NCBI RefSeq assembly: GCF_016892705.1
Contig: NZ_JAFEMB010000002.1
Coordinates: 124,001 to 188,000, forward strand
DNA: 64,000 nt
Reading direction: 5' to 3'
From: Microvirga pudoricolor
GTDB taxonomy: Bacteria; Pseudomonadota; Alphaproteobacteria; Rhizobiales; Beijerinckiaceae
Shown here: in pieces, positions 53,536 through 61,424 of the stretch
How the letters are laid out: each line of letters starts with the position of its first letter
Position numbering within the stretch: position 1 is the first letter of the stretch
The notes under the pieces: generated by a model
What the model was told of the DNA's origin: nothing
What the model saw: the letters and a program-made list of their open reading frames with translations, nothing else
The model's database searches: none
Position numbers and translations under genes: made by a program

Positions 53536-54710
53536 TCCGCCAGGATCACGGCCGCGTCGGGCGCGAAGGTGATGGTGACCTGCTCGTCCCAATCGATGGG
53601 GTTCTCCACGAAGCGGGACGCATTGGCGCGGGAGATGCGCATGATCTCGCCGGAGGCGAGCTTGACCCGGTAGACCGTCCAGTCGCCGAGATAGCCGATA
53701 TCCCAAACCTCGCCGGTCAGAGCGTTCATGGTGCCGGGCTCGGGGGCACCGCGCCGGATGGTCATTTTCTCGGGCCGGATCGCGATGGCGACCCCCTGCC
53801 CCTTCTCCAGAACCTCATCCGGATCGTCGATGGTGAAGGGCGCCTCGGCCGAGGCCGTTGCGACTCGCCAGAGTCCGCCTTCCTGCCCCATGACCTTGCC
53901 CTCGATGATGTTCACGTCGCCCACGAACTCCGCGATGAAGCGGGTCTTGGGCTGCTCGTAGATCTCGCCCGGCGTCGCCACCTGGACGATGCGCCCGTGA
54001 TCCATCACGGCGATCCGGTCGGCCATGGTCATGGCCTCCTCCTGATCGTGGGTGACGACGATGAAGGTCATGCCGAGCTCGTGCTGGATGTCCATCAGCT
54101 CGAACTGGGTCTCCTCTCGCAGCTTCTTGTCGAGAGCCCCGAGGGGTTCGTCGAGCAGCAGCACCTTGGGCCGCTTGGCCAGGGCGCGAGCGAGCGCCAC
54201 GCGCTGCTTCTGGCCGCCGGAGAGCTGGTCCGGGCGACGGCGCGCCAGGCTCTCGAGCTGCACGAGGCGCAGCATCTCGGACACCCGGGCGGCGATCTCA
54301 TCCTTGGGCAGGCCGTCCTGGCGGAGCCCGAAGGCGATGTTCTTCTCCACGCTCATATGAGGAAACAGCGCGTAGGACTGGAACATCATATTGACCGGGC
54401 GCCGATAGGGCGGCACGCCCGCCAGATCCCGGCCCGCGAGGGTGATGCGGCCCGCCGTCGGCTGCTCGAAGCCCGCGATCATGCGCATGAGCGTGGTCTT
54501 GCCGCAGCCCGACGGGCCCAAAAGGCAGAAGAACTCCCGATCGTGGATGTCCACCGACAGGTGATCCACCGCCACGGCGTCGCCGAAGCGCTTGGTGACC
54601 TGCTCGACGCGGATCAAGGGAGTGGCGGAAGGGTCGGCCCAGGGCGCGAAGGTGCGGCGCACGGCGCCCACCGATGGGTTCTGGCGGAAGGAAGACAATT
54701 CGGCGGGCAC
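53532..54710 (-). CDS. potA: Putrescine/spermidine-type ABC transporter ATPase PotA
   Basis: This 392-residue ATPase has Walker A LGPSGCGKTT, the Q-loop FQSYALFPHM, signature LSGGQKQR, Walker B LLLDEPLGALD and the switch VTHDQEEAM. A C-terminal TOBE regulatory domain follows (about 300-390, IAIRPEKMTIRR...). It starts at a GTG (54710). No periplasmic binding-protein gene accompanies potABC here, so the binding protein (PotD/PotF) must lie elsewhere. A gene for a spermidine-synthase-like protein is just upstream on the same strand. Confidence 0.9.
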   Translation of the reverse strand: MPAELSSFRQNPSVGAVRRTFAPWADPSATPLIRVEQVTKRFGDAVAVDHLSVDIHDREFFCLLGPSGCGKTTLMRMIAGFEQPTAGRITLAGRDLAGVPPYRRPVNMMFQSYALFPHMSVEKNIAFGLRQDGLPKDEIAARVSEMLRLVQLESLARRRPDQLSGGQKQRVALARALAKRPKVLLLDEPLGALDKKLREETQFELMDIQHELGMTFIVVTHDQEEAMTMADRIAVMDHGRIVQVATPGEIYEQPKTRFIAEFVGDVNIIEGKVMGQEGGLWRVATASAEAPFTIDDPDEVLEKGQGVAIAIRPEKMTIRRGAPEPGTMNALTGEVWDIGYLGDWTVYRVKLASGEIMRISRANASRFVENPIDWDEQVTITFAPDAAVILAE

Positions 54711-54829
54711 TCTTCGTGAAGAGACGAACGGGATCGGACGGACGGCTCGGCAAACTAGGCCGATCGGGCGCCGAGAACAACAGTCTTACACAACGCGGCG
54801 GCCGAGGCTCCGGGACGCCTCTCAACCCC

Positions 54830-55498
54830 TCATTTCACGCCGAGCCAGATGGTGTGGCGCGCGCCCCGCTTGCGGTTGGCGCGCACGCCTACCTCCTCCA
54901 CCCGGAAGCCCGATTTTCGCAGGCGTCCCGTGAAGCGCCCGTCGGGAGCGGAGGACCAGACGGACAGCACGCCGCCGGGCGTCAAAGCCGCGCGGGCCGC
55001 CGCCAATCCCGGCCAGTCGTAGAGGCCGTCATTCGATTCGCGGGTCAGTCCGTCCGGGCCGTTATCGACGTCGAGCAGGATTGCGTCCCAGGAGGACCGC
55101 CCCGCCCCGATCACCGCGCCGACATCGGCCTCGAGAAGGGTCACGCGGGGATCCTGGAGACTGTCCCCGAAAACCTCCGCCATCGGGCCCCGCGCCCAGG
55201 CGATGACCGCCGGCACCAGTTCCGCAACGGTCACGACGGCGTCCGGCGGGAGGACGGCCAGAGCCGCCCGCAGGGTGAAGCCCATCCCCAAGCCCCCGAT
55301 CAGCACCGCCGGCCTGGGCCTGTTGCGGAGTTTGGCGCAGGCGAGCTCGGCCAAGGCCTCCTCCGACCCGCTGAGGCGGCTGTTCATCAACTCGTTCGAC
55401 CCCAGCATGATCGAGAATTCCGAGCCGCGACGCTTCAGCCGCAGTTCGTCCGTGGTGCCGGGAATCGTTGCCGTGTCGAGATGGACCCAAGGTATCAT
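54830..55498 (-). CDS. Spermidine-synthase-like methyltransferase-fold protein
   Basis: This 222-residue protein has the Rossmann core seen in spermidine synthase relatives: GGLGMGFTLRAAL (cofactor loop, about residues 68-80), VTVAELVPAVIAWARG with an acidic residue after strand 2, and ILLDVDNGPDGL (about 140-151) in the region where true synthases have a catalytic Asp (GGGxGG ... DxxD). It lacks an obvious GGGDGG motif and polyamine-site block, so it may be a SAM-dependent methyltransferase-like protein. It stands 119 bases before potA, which suggests but does not prove a polyamine role. Confidence 0.7.
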   Translation of the reverse strand: MIPWVHLDTATIPGTTDELRLKRRGSEFSIMLGSNELMNSRLSGSEEALAELACAKLRNRPRPAVLIGGLGMGFTLRAALAVLPPDAVVTVAELVPAVIAWARGPMAEVFGDSLQDPRVTLLEADVGAVIGAGRSSWDAILLDVDNGPDGLTRESNDGLYDWPGLAAARAALTPGGVLSVWSSAPDGRFTGRLRKSGFRVEEVGVRANRKRGARHTIWLGVK

Positions 55499-55627
55499 CG
55501 GCCGCAGTCAGTCGTAGTTCGAGATGGGGGCCGGACCATACACGATTTACGCCCCACTGCTGCCCCCTGTTCCTCCCCGCAGATATGGGTTGGGACGACC
55601 GGTTGAGCGATCACCACGCATTCACAT

Positions 55628-55709
55628 CCGTCATGCGCGGCCTTGAGCCGCGCATCCACGTCTTTCGAGGTGGACCCGTGGGTGTCCGGATCAAGTCCGG
55701 GCATGACGG
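55628..55709. repeat. GTCATG...CATGAC intergenic repeat, copy 2
   Basis: CCGTCATGCGCGGCCTTGAGCCGCGCATCCACGTC at the left and GGATCAAGTCCGGGCATGACGG at the right form an 82-bp element with outer arms CCGTCATG / CATGACGG. It has the plan of the 39173-39270 copy with its inner arms changed in step (GCGCGG/CCGCGC). It lies between the spermidine-synthase-like gene and the cytochrome c gene. Confidence 0.85.
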
Positions 55710-55771
55710 TCGAGAGATCCGCTCTCAACCGACGCGGCGAGCGCTCCGGCGTCTCCACCCCTCGCCCCGGT

Positions 55772-56098
55772 TCAGGGCGGGATCACGTCCACCTGGATGG
55801 AGGCATAGAAGGCCGACACGTTGGCGATCTCGTCGTCCGTGAGTTCCTTGGCGACGATGTTCATCGACTCGTTCTTGCGCTCGCCCGTGCGATACTCGTT
55901 GAGGGATTTGGCCAGGTAGTTCTCGATCTGCCCGGCCAGATTGGGCGCCTCCGGGTTCTTCGATAGCCCATCCATGCCGTGGCAGGCCTGGCACAAGCCG
56001 GCGACCTTCTGGCGGCCCGCTTGCACGTCGGCCGCCCCGGCGGGGCCCGCCGCCAGCGCGGCGAACCCGAGGGCGAGGCCCATCAACCCCATCCGCAT
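55772..56098 (-). CDS. Periplasmic class I cytochrome c (c553 type)
   Basis: This 108-residue protein has a signal peptide (MRMGLMGLALGFAALAAGPAGA) and one heme site CQACH (C36, C39, H40) with the distal methionine probably at M79 (NESMNIVAKEL). The C-terminal DDEIANVSAFYA is typical of c553. The ATG at 56098 is preferred because GGGAGGGG precedes it; a start five codons earlier is open. It lies 30 bases after the PQQ dehydrogenase and is probably its electron acceptor. Confidence 0.92.
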   Translation of the reverse strand: MRMGLMGLALGFAALAAGPAGAADVQAGRQKVAGLCQACHGMDGLSKNPEAPNLAGQIENYLAKSLNEYRTGERKNESMNIVAKELTDDEIANVSAFYASIQVDVIPP

Positions 56099-56128
56099 CC
56101 GCCCCTCCCGCATCGGCCGGTCCCCCGC

Positions 56129-57391
56129 CTACTCGCCATAGGAGATGCGGTAGACGGCTCCGGCCGTGTCGTCCGAGACCAGAAGGGAGCCGTCGAGGAG
56201 CATGGCCACGTCGACCGGACGACCGAGATACTCGCCGTTCTCGGTCAGCCAGCCCTCGGCGAAGACCTGCGGCTTATCGGCCGTCCCGTCGGGTTTCAGG
56301 GGCGTGAACATGACCCGGGCGCCCACGGGCTTGGTGCGGTTCCAGGACCCGTGCTGCGCCGAGAAGATGCCGCCCCGATAGGTTTCCGGGAACATCTGGC
56401 CCGTGTAGAACGCGAGCCCCAGATCGGCCGCATGGGGCGCCATCTCGGCCTGGGGCGGAACGGTGTCGCTCGGGACGGCGTCGTCCTTGTACTCGACGGT
56501 GCGCACGTTGCCGCCGCCGTAATGGGGGAAGCCGAAGTTCTGGCCGGCCTTGGTGGCCCGATCCAATTCGCCCGGCGGCTGGTCGTCTCCCATGCCGTCG
56601 ACTTGGTTGTCGGTGAACCACAGGGTCTTGTCGGCCGGGTTGAACTCGATGCCGACCGAGTTGCGGATTCCGGTGGCATAGACCTGACGGTTCTTCCCGT
56701 CCTGATCCATGCTGACGATGCCTCCGATGCCGTTCTTGGCGAAGAGGTCGAGCTTGTCCTTCGGCGGCACGTTGAAGGGCTGGCCCAGCGCCACGTAGAG
56801 CCGGTTATCGGGACCGATCCGGCACACGCGGGCGGTGTGGTTGTAGCTCTCCTCGGAGGGCGGGATCAGGTCTCCCTGCTTCACCACCTGGAAGGCGGCG
56901 ACGTCCGGTCCCTCATAGAAGAACTCGGCGGCCGGGAACTGCAGGACGCGGTTCTGCTCGGCCACGTAGAGGACGCCGTCCCGGGAGAAGCAGACGCCGT
57001 TCGGAATCTTGAAGTCGACGGAGGGCGCGAACGCCTTCACCTCGTCGGCGACCCGGTCCTTGTCGCGGTCGGTCACCGCATAGACCTGGTTCTTGCGGGT
57101 TCCGACGAAGACCACGCCCGCATTGGGCCCGACCGCCATGTGGCGGGCGTCCGGCACGAGAGCGTAAAGCTCGATCTTGAAGCCAGGCGGCAGTTTCACT
57201 TTCTGGAGGTTGCGCTTGATCGCATCGGCCCGCCGTCCCTCCTGGGGGATCGGCTTGGGCTCGGCCGTGCCCGTGCTCTTGAACGACGACAGGCGCTCCA
57301 GATTGCCGGTCGGGGCCTGGTTGGCGGGTTGGGCGATTGCCTGCGAGGCGAGGACGAGCGTCGACACGGCCGTAAGCCACAAAGTCTTCAT
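56129..57391 (-). CDS. PQQ-dependent sugar dehydrogenase-like protein
   Basis: This 420-residue periplasmic protein has a signal peptide (LWLTAVSTLVLASQAIAQ) and a six-bladed propeller of the GSDH / L-sorbosone dehydrogenase type. Key blocks are NHTARVCRIGPDNRLYVALG, ATGIRNSVGIEFNP, AQHGSWNRTKPVG and GRPVDVAMLLDGSLLVSDD, which form the cofactor site in the family. It should oxidise a sugar or aldose and pass electrons to the cytochrome c encoded next. The ATG at 57391 follows GGAGGAG. The substrate is not determined. Confidence 0.88.
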   Translation of the reverse strand: MKTLWLTAVSTLVLASQAIAQPANQAPTGNLERLSSFKSTGTAEPKPIPQEGRRADAIKRNLQKVKLPPGFKIELYALVPDARHMAVGPNAGVVFVGTRKNQVYAVTDRDKDRVADEVKAFAPSVDFKIPNGVCFSRDGVLYVAEQNRVLQFPAAEFFYEGPDVAAFQVVKQGDLIPPSEESYNHTARVCRIGPDNRLYVALGQPFNVPPKDKLDLFAKNGIGGIVSMDQDGKNRQVYATGIRNSVGIEFNPADKTLWFTDNQVDGMGDDQPPGELDRATKAGQNFGFPHYGGGNVRTVEYKDDAVPSDTVPPQAEMAPHAADLGLAFYTGQMFPETYRGGIFSAQHGSWNRTKPVGARVMFTPLKPDGTADKPQVFAEGWLTENGEYLGRPVDVAMLLDGSLLVSDDTAGAVYRISYGE

Positions 57392-57557
57392 GGTCTCCTC
57401 CGCTGATAGGGCCTGGTTTTTGTTCTTATGGCCAAGTTATTCTGCATCGCTTCGGCAGGTCTTCAAGATGCAGCGAAGCAAATTTGTGTGTTTTTCTGCA
57501 TTGCGCTGCAGCAAATACTATTCCCAATACAGGCTTCGGGGGTGTGCACATTAAAAG

Positions 57558-57585
57558 AAGGGCCGCGGTCTCGCCCGCGGCCCTT
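57558..57585 (-). terminator. Terminator after the emrB-type gene
   Basis: On the minus strand an 11-bp perfect stem (AAGGGCCGCGG, 6-base loop, CCGCGGCCCTT) is followed by CTTTTAATG. It lies 8 bases after the exporter stop codon. Confidence 0.85.
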
Positions 57586-57592
57586 CCGTCCT

Positions 57593-59188
57593 TTAGTGCC
57601 CGCCTCCGCCGCCCGGCGGCGCCGCGCGGGGTTTTTTCACGAAGGGCAAGGCGACGAGGAGCGCCAGGAACAGGAACGTCAGGAGATAGAACGTGTCCGC
57701 GAAGGACATGACGAGAGCTTCCCGCCGGACCATGCTCGACATGGTCTTGACGGCCGCGAGGTGGGCGTCCGAGCCGAGGCTCTGGAAGCCTTGCGTCATG
57801 GCGTTGAGACGCTCCACCGCGGCGTTGTTCGCCCAGTTGACGCTGTCGTGCAGGCGCTGGAGGTGCAGGTCCCACCGGTCGTTGATCACCGTGTTGATCA
57901 CCGCGAGGCCCACGGCCCCGCCCAGATTGCGGGTCAGGTTGTAGAGGCCCGATGCGTTCTTGATGCGGACGGGCGGCAGGGTGCCAAGCGCGACGTTGTT
58001 GATGGGCACCATGCAGATCATCAGGCCGACGCCCCGGAAAATCTGGGGCACGAACAGCTCCCAGAAATCCCAATCCTTGGTGATGCCGGTGATCATCCAG
58101 GTGCCGATGGCAAAGGAGCCGAACCCGATGGCCATCATCAGGCGGGGATCCATGCTGCGGGAGAGACGTCCGGCGATCGGCGCCGTGAGGAACATCGCCG
58201 CGCCGGACACGAACATGGTCTCGCCGATCTGCAGGGACGAGTAGCCCCGGACTCGCGCCAAGTAGACCGGATACAGATAGGTCAGACCGTAGAGGCCGAT
58301 GCCCATGACGAAGCTGAAGGCGGAGCCGGCCGCGAAATTGCGGTCCGTGAAGGCGCGCAGGTCCACGATGGGCTGCTTGGCCGTGAAGGCCCGGTAGAAG
58401 AACAGGATCGCGCCAAGGACGCAGACGACGGCGAGGATCGCCACGGCCTCGTCCTGGAACCAGTCGTTGTTGGGGCCCTCCTCCAGCACGAATTCGAGCG
58501 AGCCCAGGAAGGCCGCCATGCCGGCGAGGCCCGCCCAGTCGAAGGATTTCAGCAGGCTGAGATCGGGCTCGTCGAAATCGACGAGCAGGTAGGTCGAGAC
58601 GGTCACGAAGATGCCCGGCACCACGTTGACCAGGAAGAGCCAGTGCCACGAGAAGATATCGGTCAGGTAGCCGCCCAGCGTCGGGCCGATGGTGGGCGCG
58701 AGCGTTGCCACGAGGCCGATGATGGGCGAGATGACGGGACGCTTCTCGGGCGGGAAGATCGTGAAGGCGGAGGCGAACACGGTCGGAATCATGCCACCGC
58801 CGATGAAGCCCTGCAGCGCCCGGTAGACGATCATCTGGTCGATGTTGGTCGCGGTGGCGCACATGAAGCTCATGAAGGTGAAGCCGCCCGACGCGATCAC
58901 GAACATCCAGCGCGTGGACAGCACGCGGGACAGCATCCCCGAGAGCGGGATCATGATCACCTCGGCGATGAGATAGCTGGTCTGGACCCAGGAGATCTCG
59001 TCGGAGGACGCGGACAAGCCCGCCTGGATTTCGGCCAGCGACGCCGAGACGATCTGGATGTCCAGGATCGCCATGAACATGCCGAACACCATGCAGAAGA
59101 ACGCGAAGGTCCGGCGCTTATCGAGGGGCGCCGGGCCCGCGTGCGGGGCAGGGTTCACTGGTTTTCCGATGGCGGCTGAAGCGGCCAT
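57593..59188 (-). CDS. emrB: DHA2 family MFS multidrug exporter (EmrB type)
   Basis: This 531-residue protein has about fourteen membrane segments. It shows the family pattern in LDIQIVSASLAEIQAGLSAS (motif D1), SYLIAEVIMIPLSGMLSRVLSTRW (motif A) and RALQGFIGGGMIPTVFA (motif B), plus GLVATLAPTIGPTLGGYLTD (motif C), which marks drug/H+ antiporters. Together with the EmrA-type adaptor and an outer membrane channel it should expel drugs across both membranes. The ATG at 59188 (MAASAAIG) is taken. The operon runs from emrA, with a repeat element between the genes, and ends in a terminator. Confidence 0.9.
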   Translation of the reverse strand: MAASAAIGKPVNPAPHAGPAPLDKRRTFAFFCMVFGMFMAILDIQIVSASLAEIQAGLSASSDEISWVQTSYLIAEVIMIPLSGMLSRVLSTRWMFVIASGGFTFMSFMCATATNIDQMIVYRALQGFIGGGMIPTVFASAFTIFPPEKRPVISPIIGLVATLAPTIGPTLGGYLTDIFSWHWLFLVNVVPGIFVTVSTYLLVDFDEPDLSLLKSFDWAGLAGMAAFLGSLEFVLEEGPNNDWFQDEAVAILAVVCVLGAILFFYRAFTAKQPIVDLRAFTDRNFAAGSAFSFVMGIGLYGLTYLYPVYLARVRGYSSLQIGETMFVSGAAMFLTAPIAGRLSRSMDPRLMMAIGFGSFAIGTWMITGITKDWDFWELFVPQIFRGVGLMICMVPINNVALGTLPPVRIKNASGLYNLTRNLGGAVGLAVINTVINDRWDLHLQRLHDSVNWANNAAVERLNAMTQGFQSLGSDAHLAAVKTMSSMVRREALVMSFADTFYLLTFLFLALLVALPFVKKPRAAPPGGGGGH

Positions 59189-59236
59189 GATGTGGCTTTC
59201 TCTTGATCTCGTTAAAGCCGATTCCAACGCCACCGA

Positions 59237-59345
59237 CCTCATCCTGAGGGCCCGCGCAGCGGGCGTCTCGAAGGATGGACCAGAGATCGCTGGAGACGCC
59301 TCGCCCTTCGAGACGAATGGCTTTCGCCATTCCCTCAGGGTGAGG
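59237..59345. repeat. CCTCATCCTGAGG-type palindromic intergenic repeat, copy 2
   Basis: A 109-bp element has outer arms CCTCATCCTGAGG / CCTCAGGGTGAGG and inner CGTCTCGAAGG / CCTTCGAGACG. It lies between emrA and emrB, within the presumed operon. The match in plan and sequence to 36552-36668 is clear, while the centre differs. Confidence 0.9.
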
Positions 59346-59368
59346 CTGTGTCGTGCCTCTCCTCGTTC

Positions 59369-60619
59369 CTACCGAACGCTCGCCGTCTTGGTGGCCTGCT
59401 CGTGCTCGCGGGTATCGACGTTCACGACGACGGAGAGGCCCGGCCGCAGGTAGCCCTGCTGGACGACATCCGGATTGACCTTCACCCGTACGGGCACGCG
59501 CTGGACGATCTTCGTGAAGTTGCCCGTGGCGTTCTCGGGCGGCAGGAGGCTGAACACCGAACCGGAGGCGGGCGAGACGCTCTCCACGGTGCCGACGATG
59601 TCGCGGTCCGGGAAGGCGTCCACCTCGATATGGACCTTCTGGCCGGGCTGGACGGAGGCGAGCTGCGTCTCCTTGAAATTCGCGTCGATATGGACCGAAC
59701 TCAGGGGAACGAGCGCTGCCAGCCGCGTGCCGGGCTGCACATAGGTTCCGACCTCGACCGCCTTGTTGCCGATCACGCCGTCGATGGGCGCGCGGATCTC
59801 CGTGAAGGACAGGTCGCGGGTGGCCTTGTCCACGGCGGTCCGCTGCTCGGCGACCCCGCGCTCGGCCTCCACCTGCTGGGCGGCCAGCACCTCCACATTG
59901 GCCTGAGCGGCCAGAAGGGCGGCCTGGGCGCTCTTGACGTTCGCCTCGCCCCGGTCGCGGGCGGCCTTGGCGGCGTCGAAGGTGGCGCGGCTGGCATAGT
60001 TGGACTGGGAGAGCTGGAGCTGGCGGTCGTAATCGGCCTCCGCGCGCTCGGAATCGGCTTTCGCGGCGGTGATCTGCGCCTCGGCCTGGGCCACGGAGGC
60101 GCGTCCGGCCTCGATCTGGCGGCCGATCCGCGCGACGGCGCTCTCCTGCGTCGCGAGCTTGTCCTTCGCGGCCTGGAGGGCAAGGCTGTAATCGCCCGCG
60201 TCGATCCGGGCGATCACGTCACCCGCTTTCACGCTTTGATTGTTGGTGACCGCGACCTGATCCACATAGCCCGAGATCTTGGCGGACAGGATCGTGATGT
60301 CGGCCTGGATGTAGGCATCGTCGGTGGAGACCATGAACCGGCCCGTCTGCCACCAATGCGCGCCCTCATAGGCGCCGAAACCGAGGGCCGCGAGCGCGAC
60401 CGCGCCCAGAACGATCTTTTTCACCGCGCCGGACTTCTTCTTGGGCAGGACGTCCTCGGCCTTGGCGGCCACAGGCGCAGCTTGGTCTTGAGGAGGTTCG
60501 GCGGACTTGGCGGTCGGCACCGACTCGGCCGTCGGCGCAGACTCGGTGGCCGGCACCGGCTCGGACGGCTGGGCGGGCTCACCCCGGCCGCGCTGCGAAA
60601 ACTCTTCCCGATAAGCCAT
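59369..60619 (-). CDS. emrA: HlyD/EmrA-type membrane fusion protein
   Basis: This 416-residue adaptor has a cytoplasmic Pro/Glu-rich head (about 60 residues), one membrane segment (KIVLGAVALAALGFGAYEG), the lipoyl/barrel entry TDDAYIQADITILSAKISGYVDQV, a long coiled-coil hairpin (about 130-255, rich in Ala, Gln and Glu), and the barrel return DLSFTEIRAPIDGVIGNKAVEVGTYVQPG. It is of the EmrA rather than type I secretion group. The ATG at 60619 follows GAGGTGG. It is divergent from tetR and preceded by two repressor sites. Confidence 0.92.
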   Translation of the reverse strand: MAYREEFSQRGRGEPAQPSEPVPATESAPTAESVPTAKSAEPPQDQAAPVAAKAEDVLPKKKSGAVKKIVLGAVALAALGFGAYEGAHWWQTGRFMVSTDDAYIQADITILSAKISGYVDQVAVTNNQSVKAGDVIARIDAGDYSLALQAAKDKLATQESAVARIGRQIEAGRASVAQAEAQITAAKADSERAEADYDRQLQLSQSNYASRATFDAAKAARDRGEANVKSAQAALLAAQANVEVLAAQQVEAERGVAEQRTAVDKATRDLSFTEIRAPIDGVIGNKAVEVGTYVQPGTRLAALVPLSSVHIDANFKETQLASVQPGQKVHIEVDAFPDRDIVGTVESVSPASGSVFSLLPPENATGNFTKIVQRVPVRVKVNPDVVQQGYLRPGLSVVVNVDTREHEQATKTASVR

Positions 60620-60648
60620 GGACCACCTCACGACCGCAGGCTAACGTG

Positions 60649-60667
60649 TGACCGAACCGTTCGGTCA
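60649..60667. promoter_or_regulatory. TetR-family operator, site 1 (emrA side)
   Basis: TGACCGAAC-C-GTTCGGTCA is a perfect 19-bp palindrome 29 bases upstream of the emrA start. It is nearly identical to a second site 66 bases away. Confidence 0.88.
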
Positions 60668-60714
60668 ATGAGCTTGCCGGCCTGGAACAAACAAGGTATG
60701 ACGCCTATATGATT

Positions 60715-60733
60715 TGACTGAACGGTTCGGTCA
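60715..60733. promoter_or_regulatory. TetR-family operator, site 2 (tetR side)
   Basis: TGACTGAAC-G-GTTCGGTCA differs from a perfect palindrome at one position. It lies 25 bases before the tetR start. The pair suggests that the repressor controls both emrAB and itself. Confidence 0.86.
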
Positions 60734-60758
60734 ATAGGCATCTTGTGACAAACCGCAC

Positions 60759-61424
60759 ATGAGTGACATGCAGGACAAGGATCGCCCGGACACCCGGCCG
60801 GTGGCCCCCGAGGGAAGTGCCGAGAACGCCAAGCGGCGCCAGATTCTCGACGGAGCCCGGCGGGTCTTCCTGGCCCAGGGCTTCGATGGCGCGAGCATGG
60901 GAGAGATCGCCAAGGTGGCGGGTGTCTCCAAGGGCACCCTGTATGTCTATTTCGACAGCAAGGAAGCCCTCTTCGAGGCCCTGACCCTGGAGGAGAAGAA
61001 AGGCTTGGCTGAGGTCTTGTTCAAGCTCGATGTCGACGACCCGGACGTGCGGGCCGTGCTCACGCGTCTCGGGCGCACCTATCTCGAGCATATGGGCAAT
61101 CCCGCCCACATTTCGTCCGTCAGGATGGTCATCGGCGCGGCCGAGAAATTTCCGCGCCTGGGCCAGACGTTCTACGAAGCAGGCCCGCGCCAGGGCCTCG
61201 CCCGACTGGGCGCCTATCTCGATAGCCAGGTCAAGGCCGGCCGCCTTTCCATCGCGGATACGCGGATCGCCGCCCAGCACTTTCTGGACTTGTGCCAGTC
61301 CGGCACCATGCGGCGCCTGCTCTTTGCCTATGGCGGACCCCCGACCAGGGAGGAGATCGACGGCAACGTGACGAACGCCATCCGGGTCTTCTTCGCGGCC
61401 TACGGACCTGATGCCGGGCGCTGA
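60759..61424 (+). CDS. TetR/AcrR family transcriptional repressor
   Basis: This 221-residue regulator has an N-terminal helix-turn-helix (about residues 25-75: RRQILDGARRVFLAQGFDGASMGEIAKVAGVSKGTLYVYFDSKEAL is the classic TetR pattern, here in full) and a ligand-binding C-terminal domain (AefR-like / TetR_C type). It is divergent from emrA with two 19-bp palindromes between, so it is the likely local repressor, released by a pump substrate. Its last 25 bases overlap the convergent hydrolase gene. Confidence 0.92.
   Translation: MSDMQDKDRPDTRPVAPEGSAENAKRRQILDGARRVFLAQGFDGASMGEIAKVAGVSKGTLYVYFDSKEALFEALTLEEKKGLAEVLFKLDVDDPDVRAVLTRLGRTYLEHMGNPAHISSVRMVIGAAEKFPRLGQTFYEAGPRQGLARLGAYLDSQVKAGRLSIADTRIAAQHFLDLCQSGTMRRLLFAYGGPPTREEIDGNVTNAIRVFFAAYGPDAGR

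Noticed and set aside
57428-59179. 583-codon open frame opposite emrB
   Set aside because: Antisense to a clear MFS exporter; its translation is rich in His, Asp, Arg and Glu and has no membrane segments.
59369-60619. HlyD-type protein as the type I secretion partner of the RTX proteins
   Set aside because: It is encoded with an EmrB-type MFS pump and a TetR repressor, and there is no ABC exporter; it fits drug efflux.
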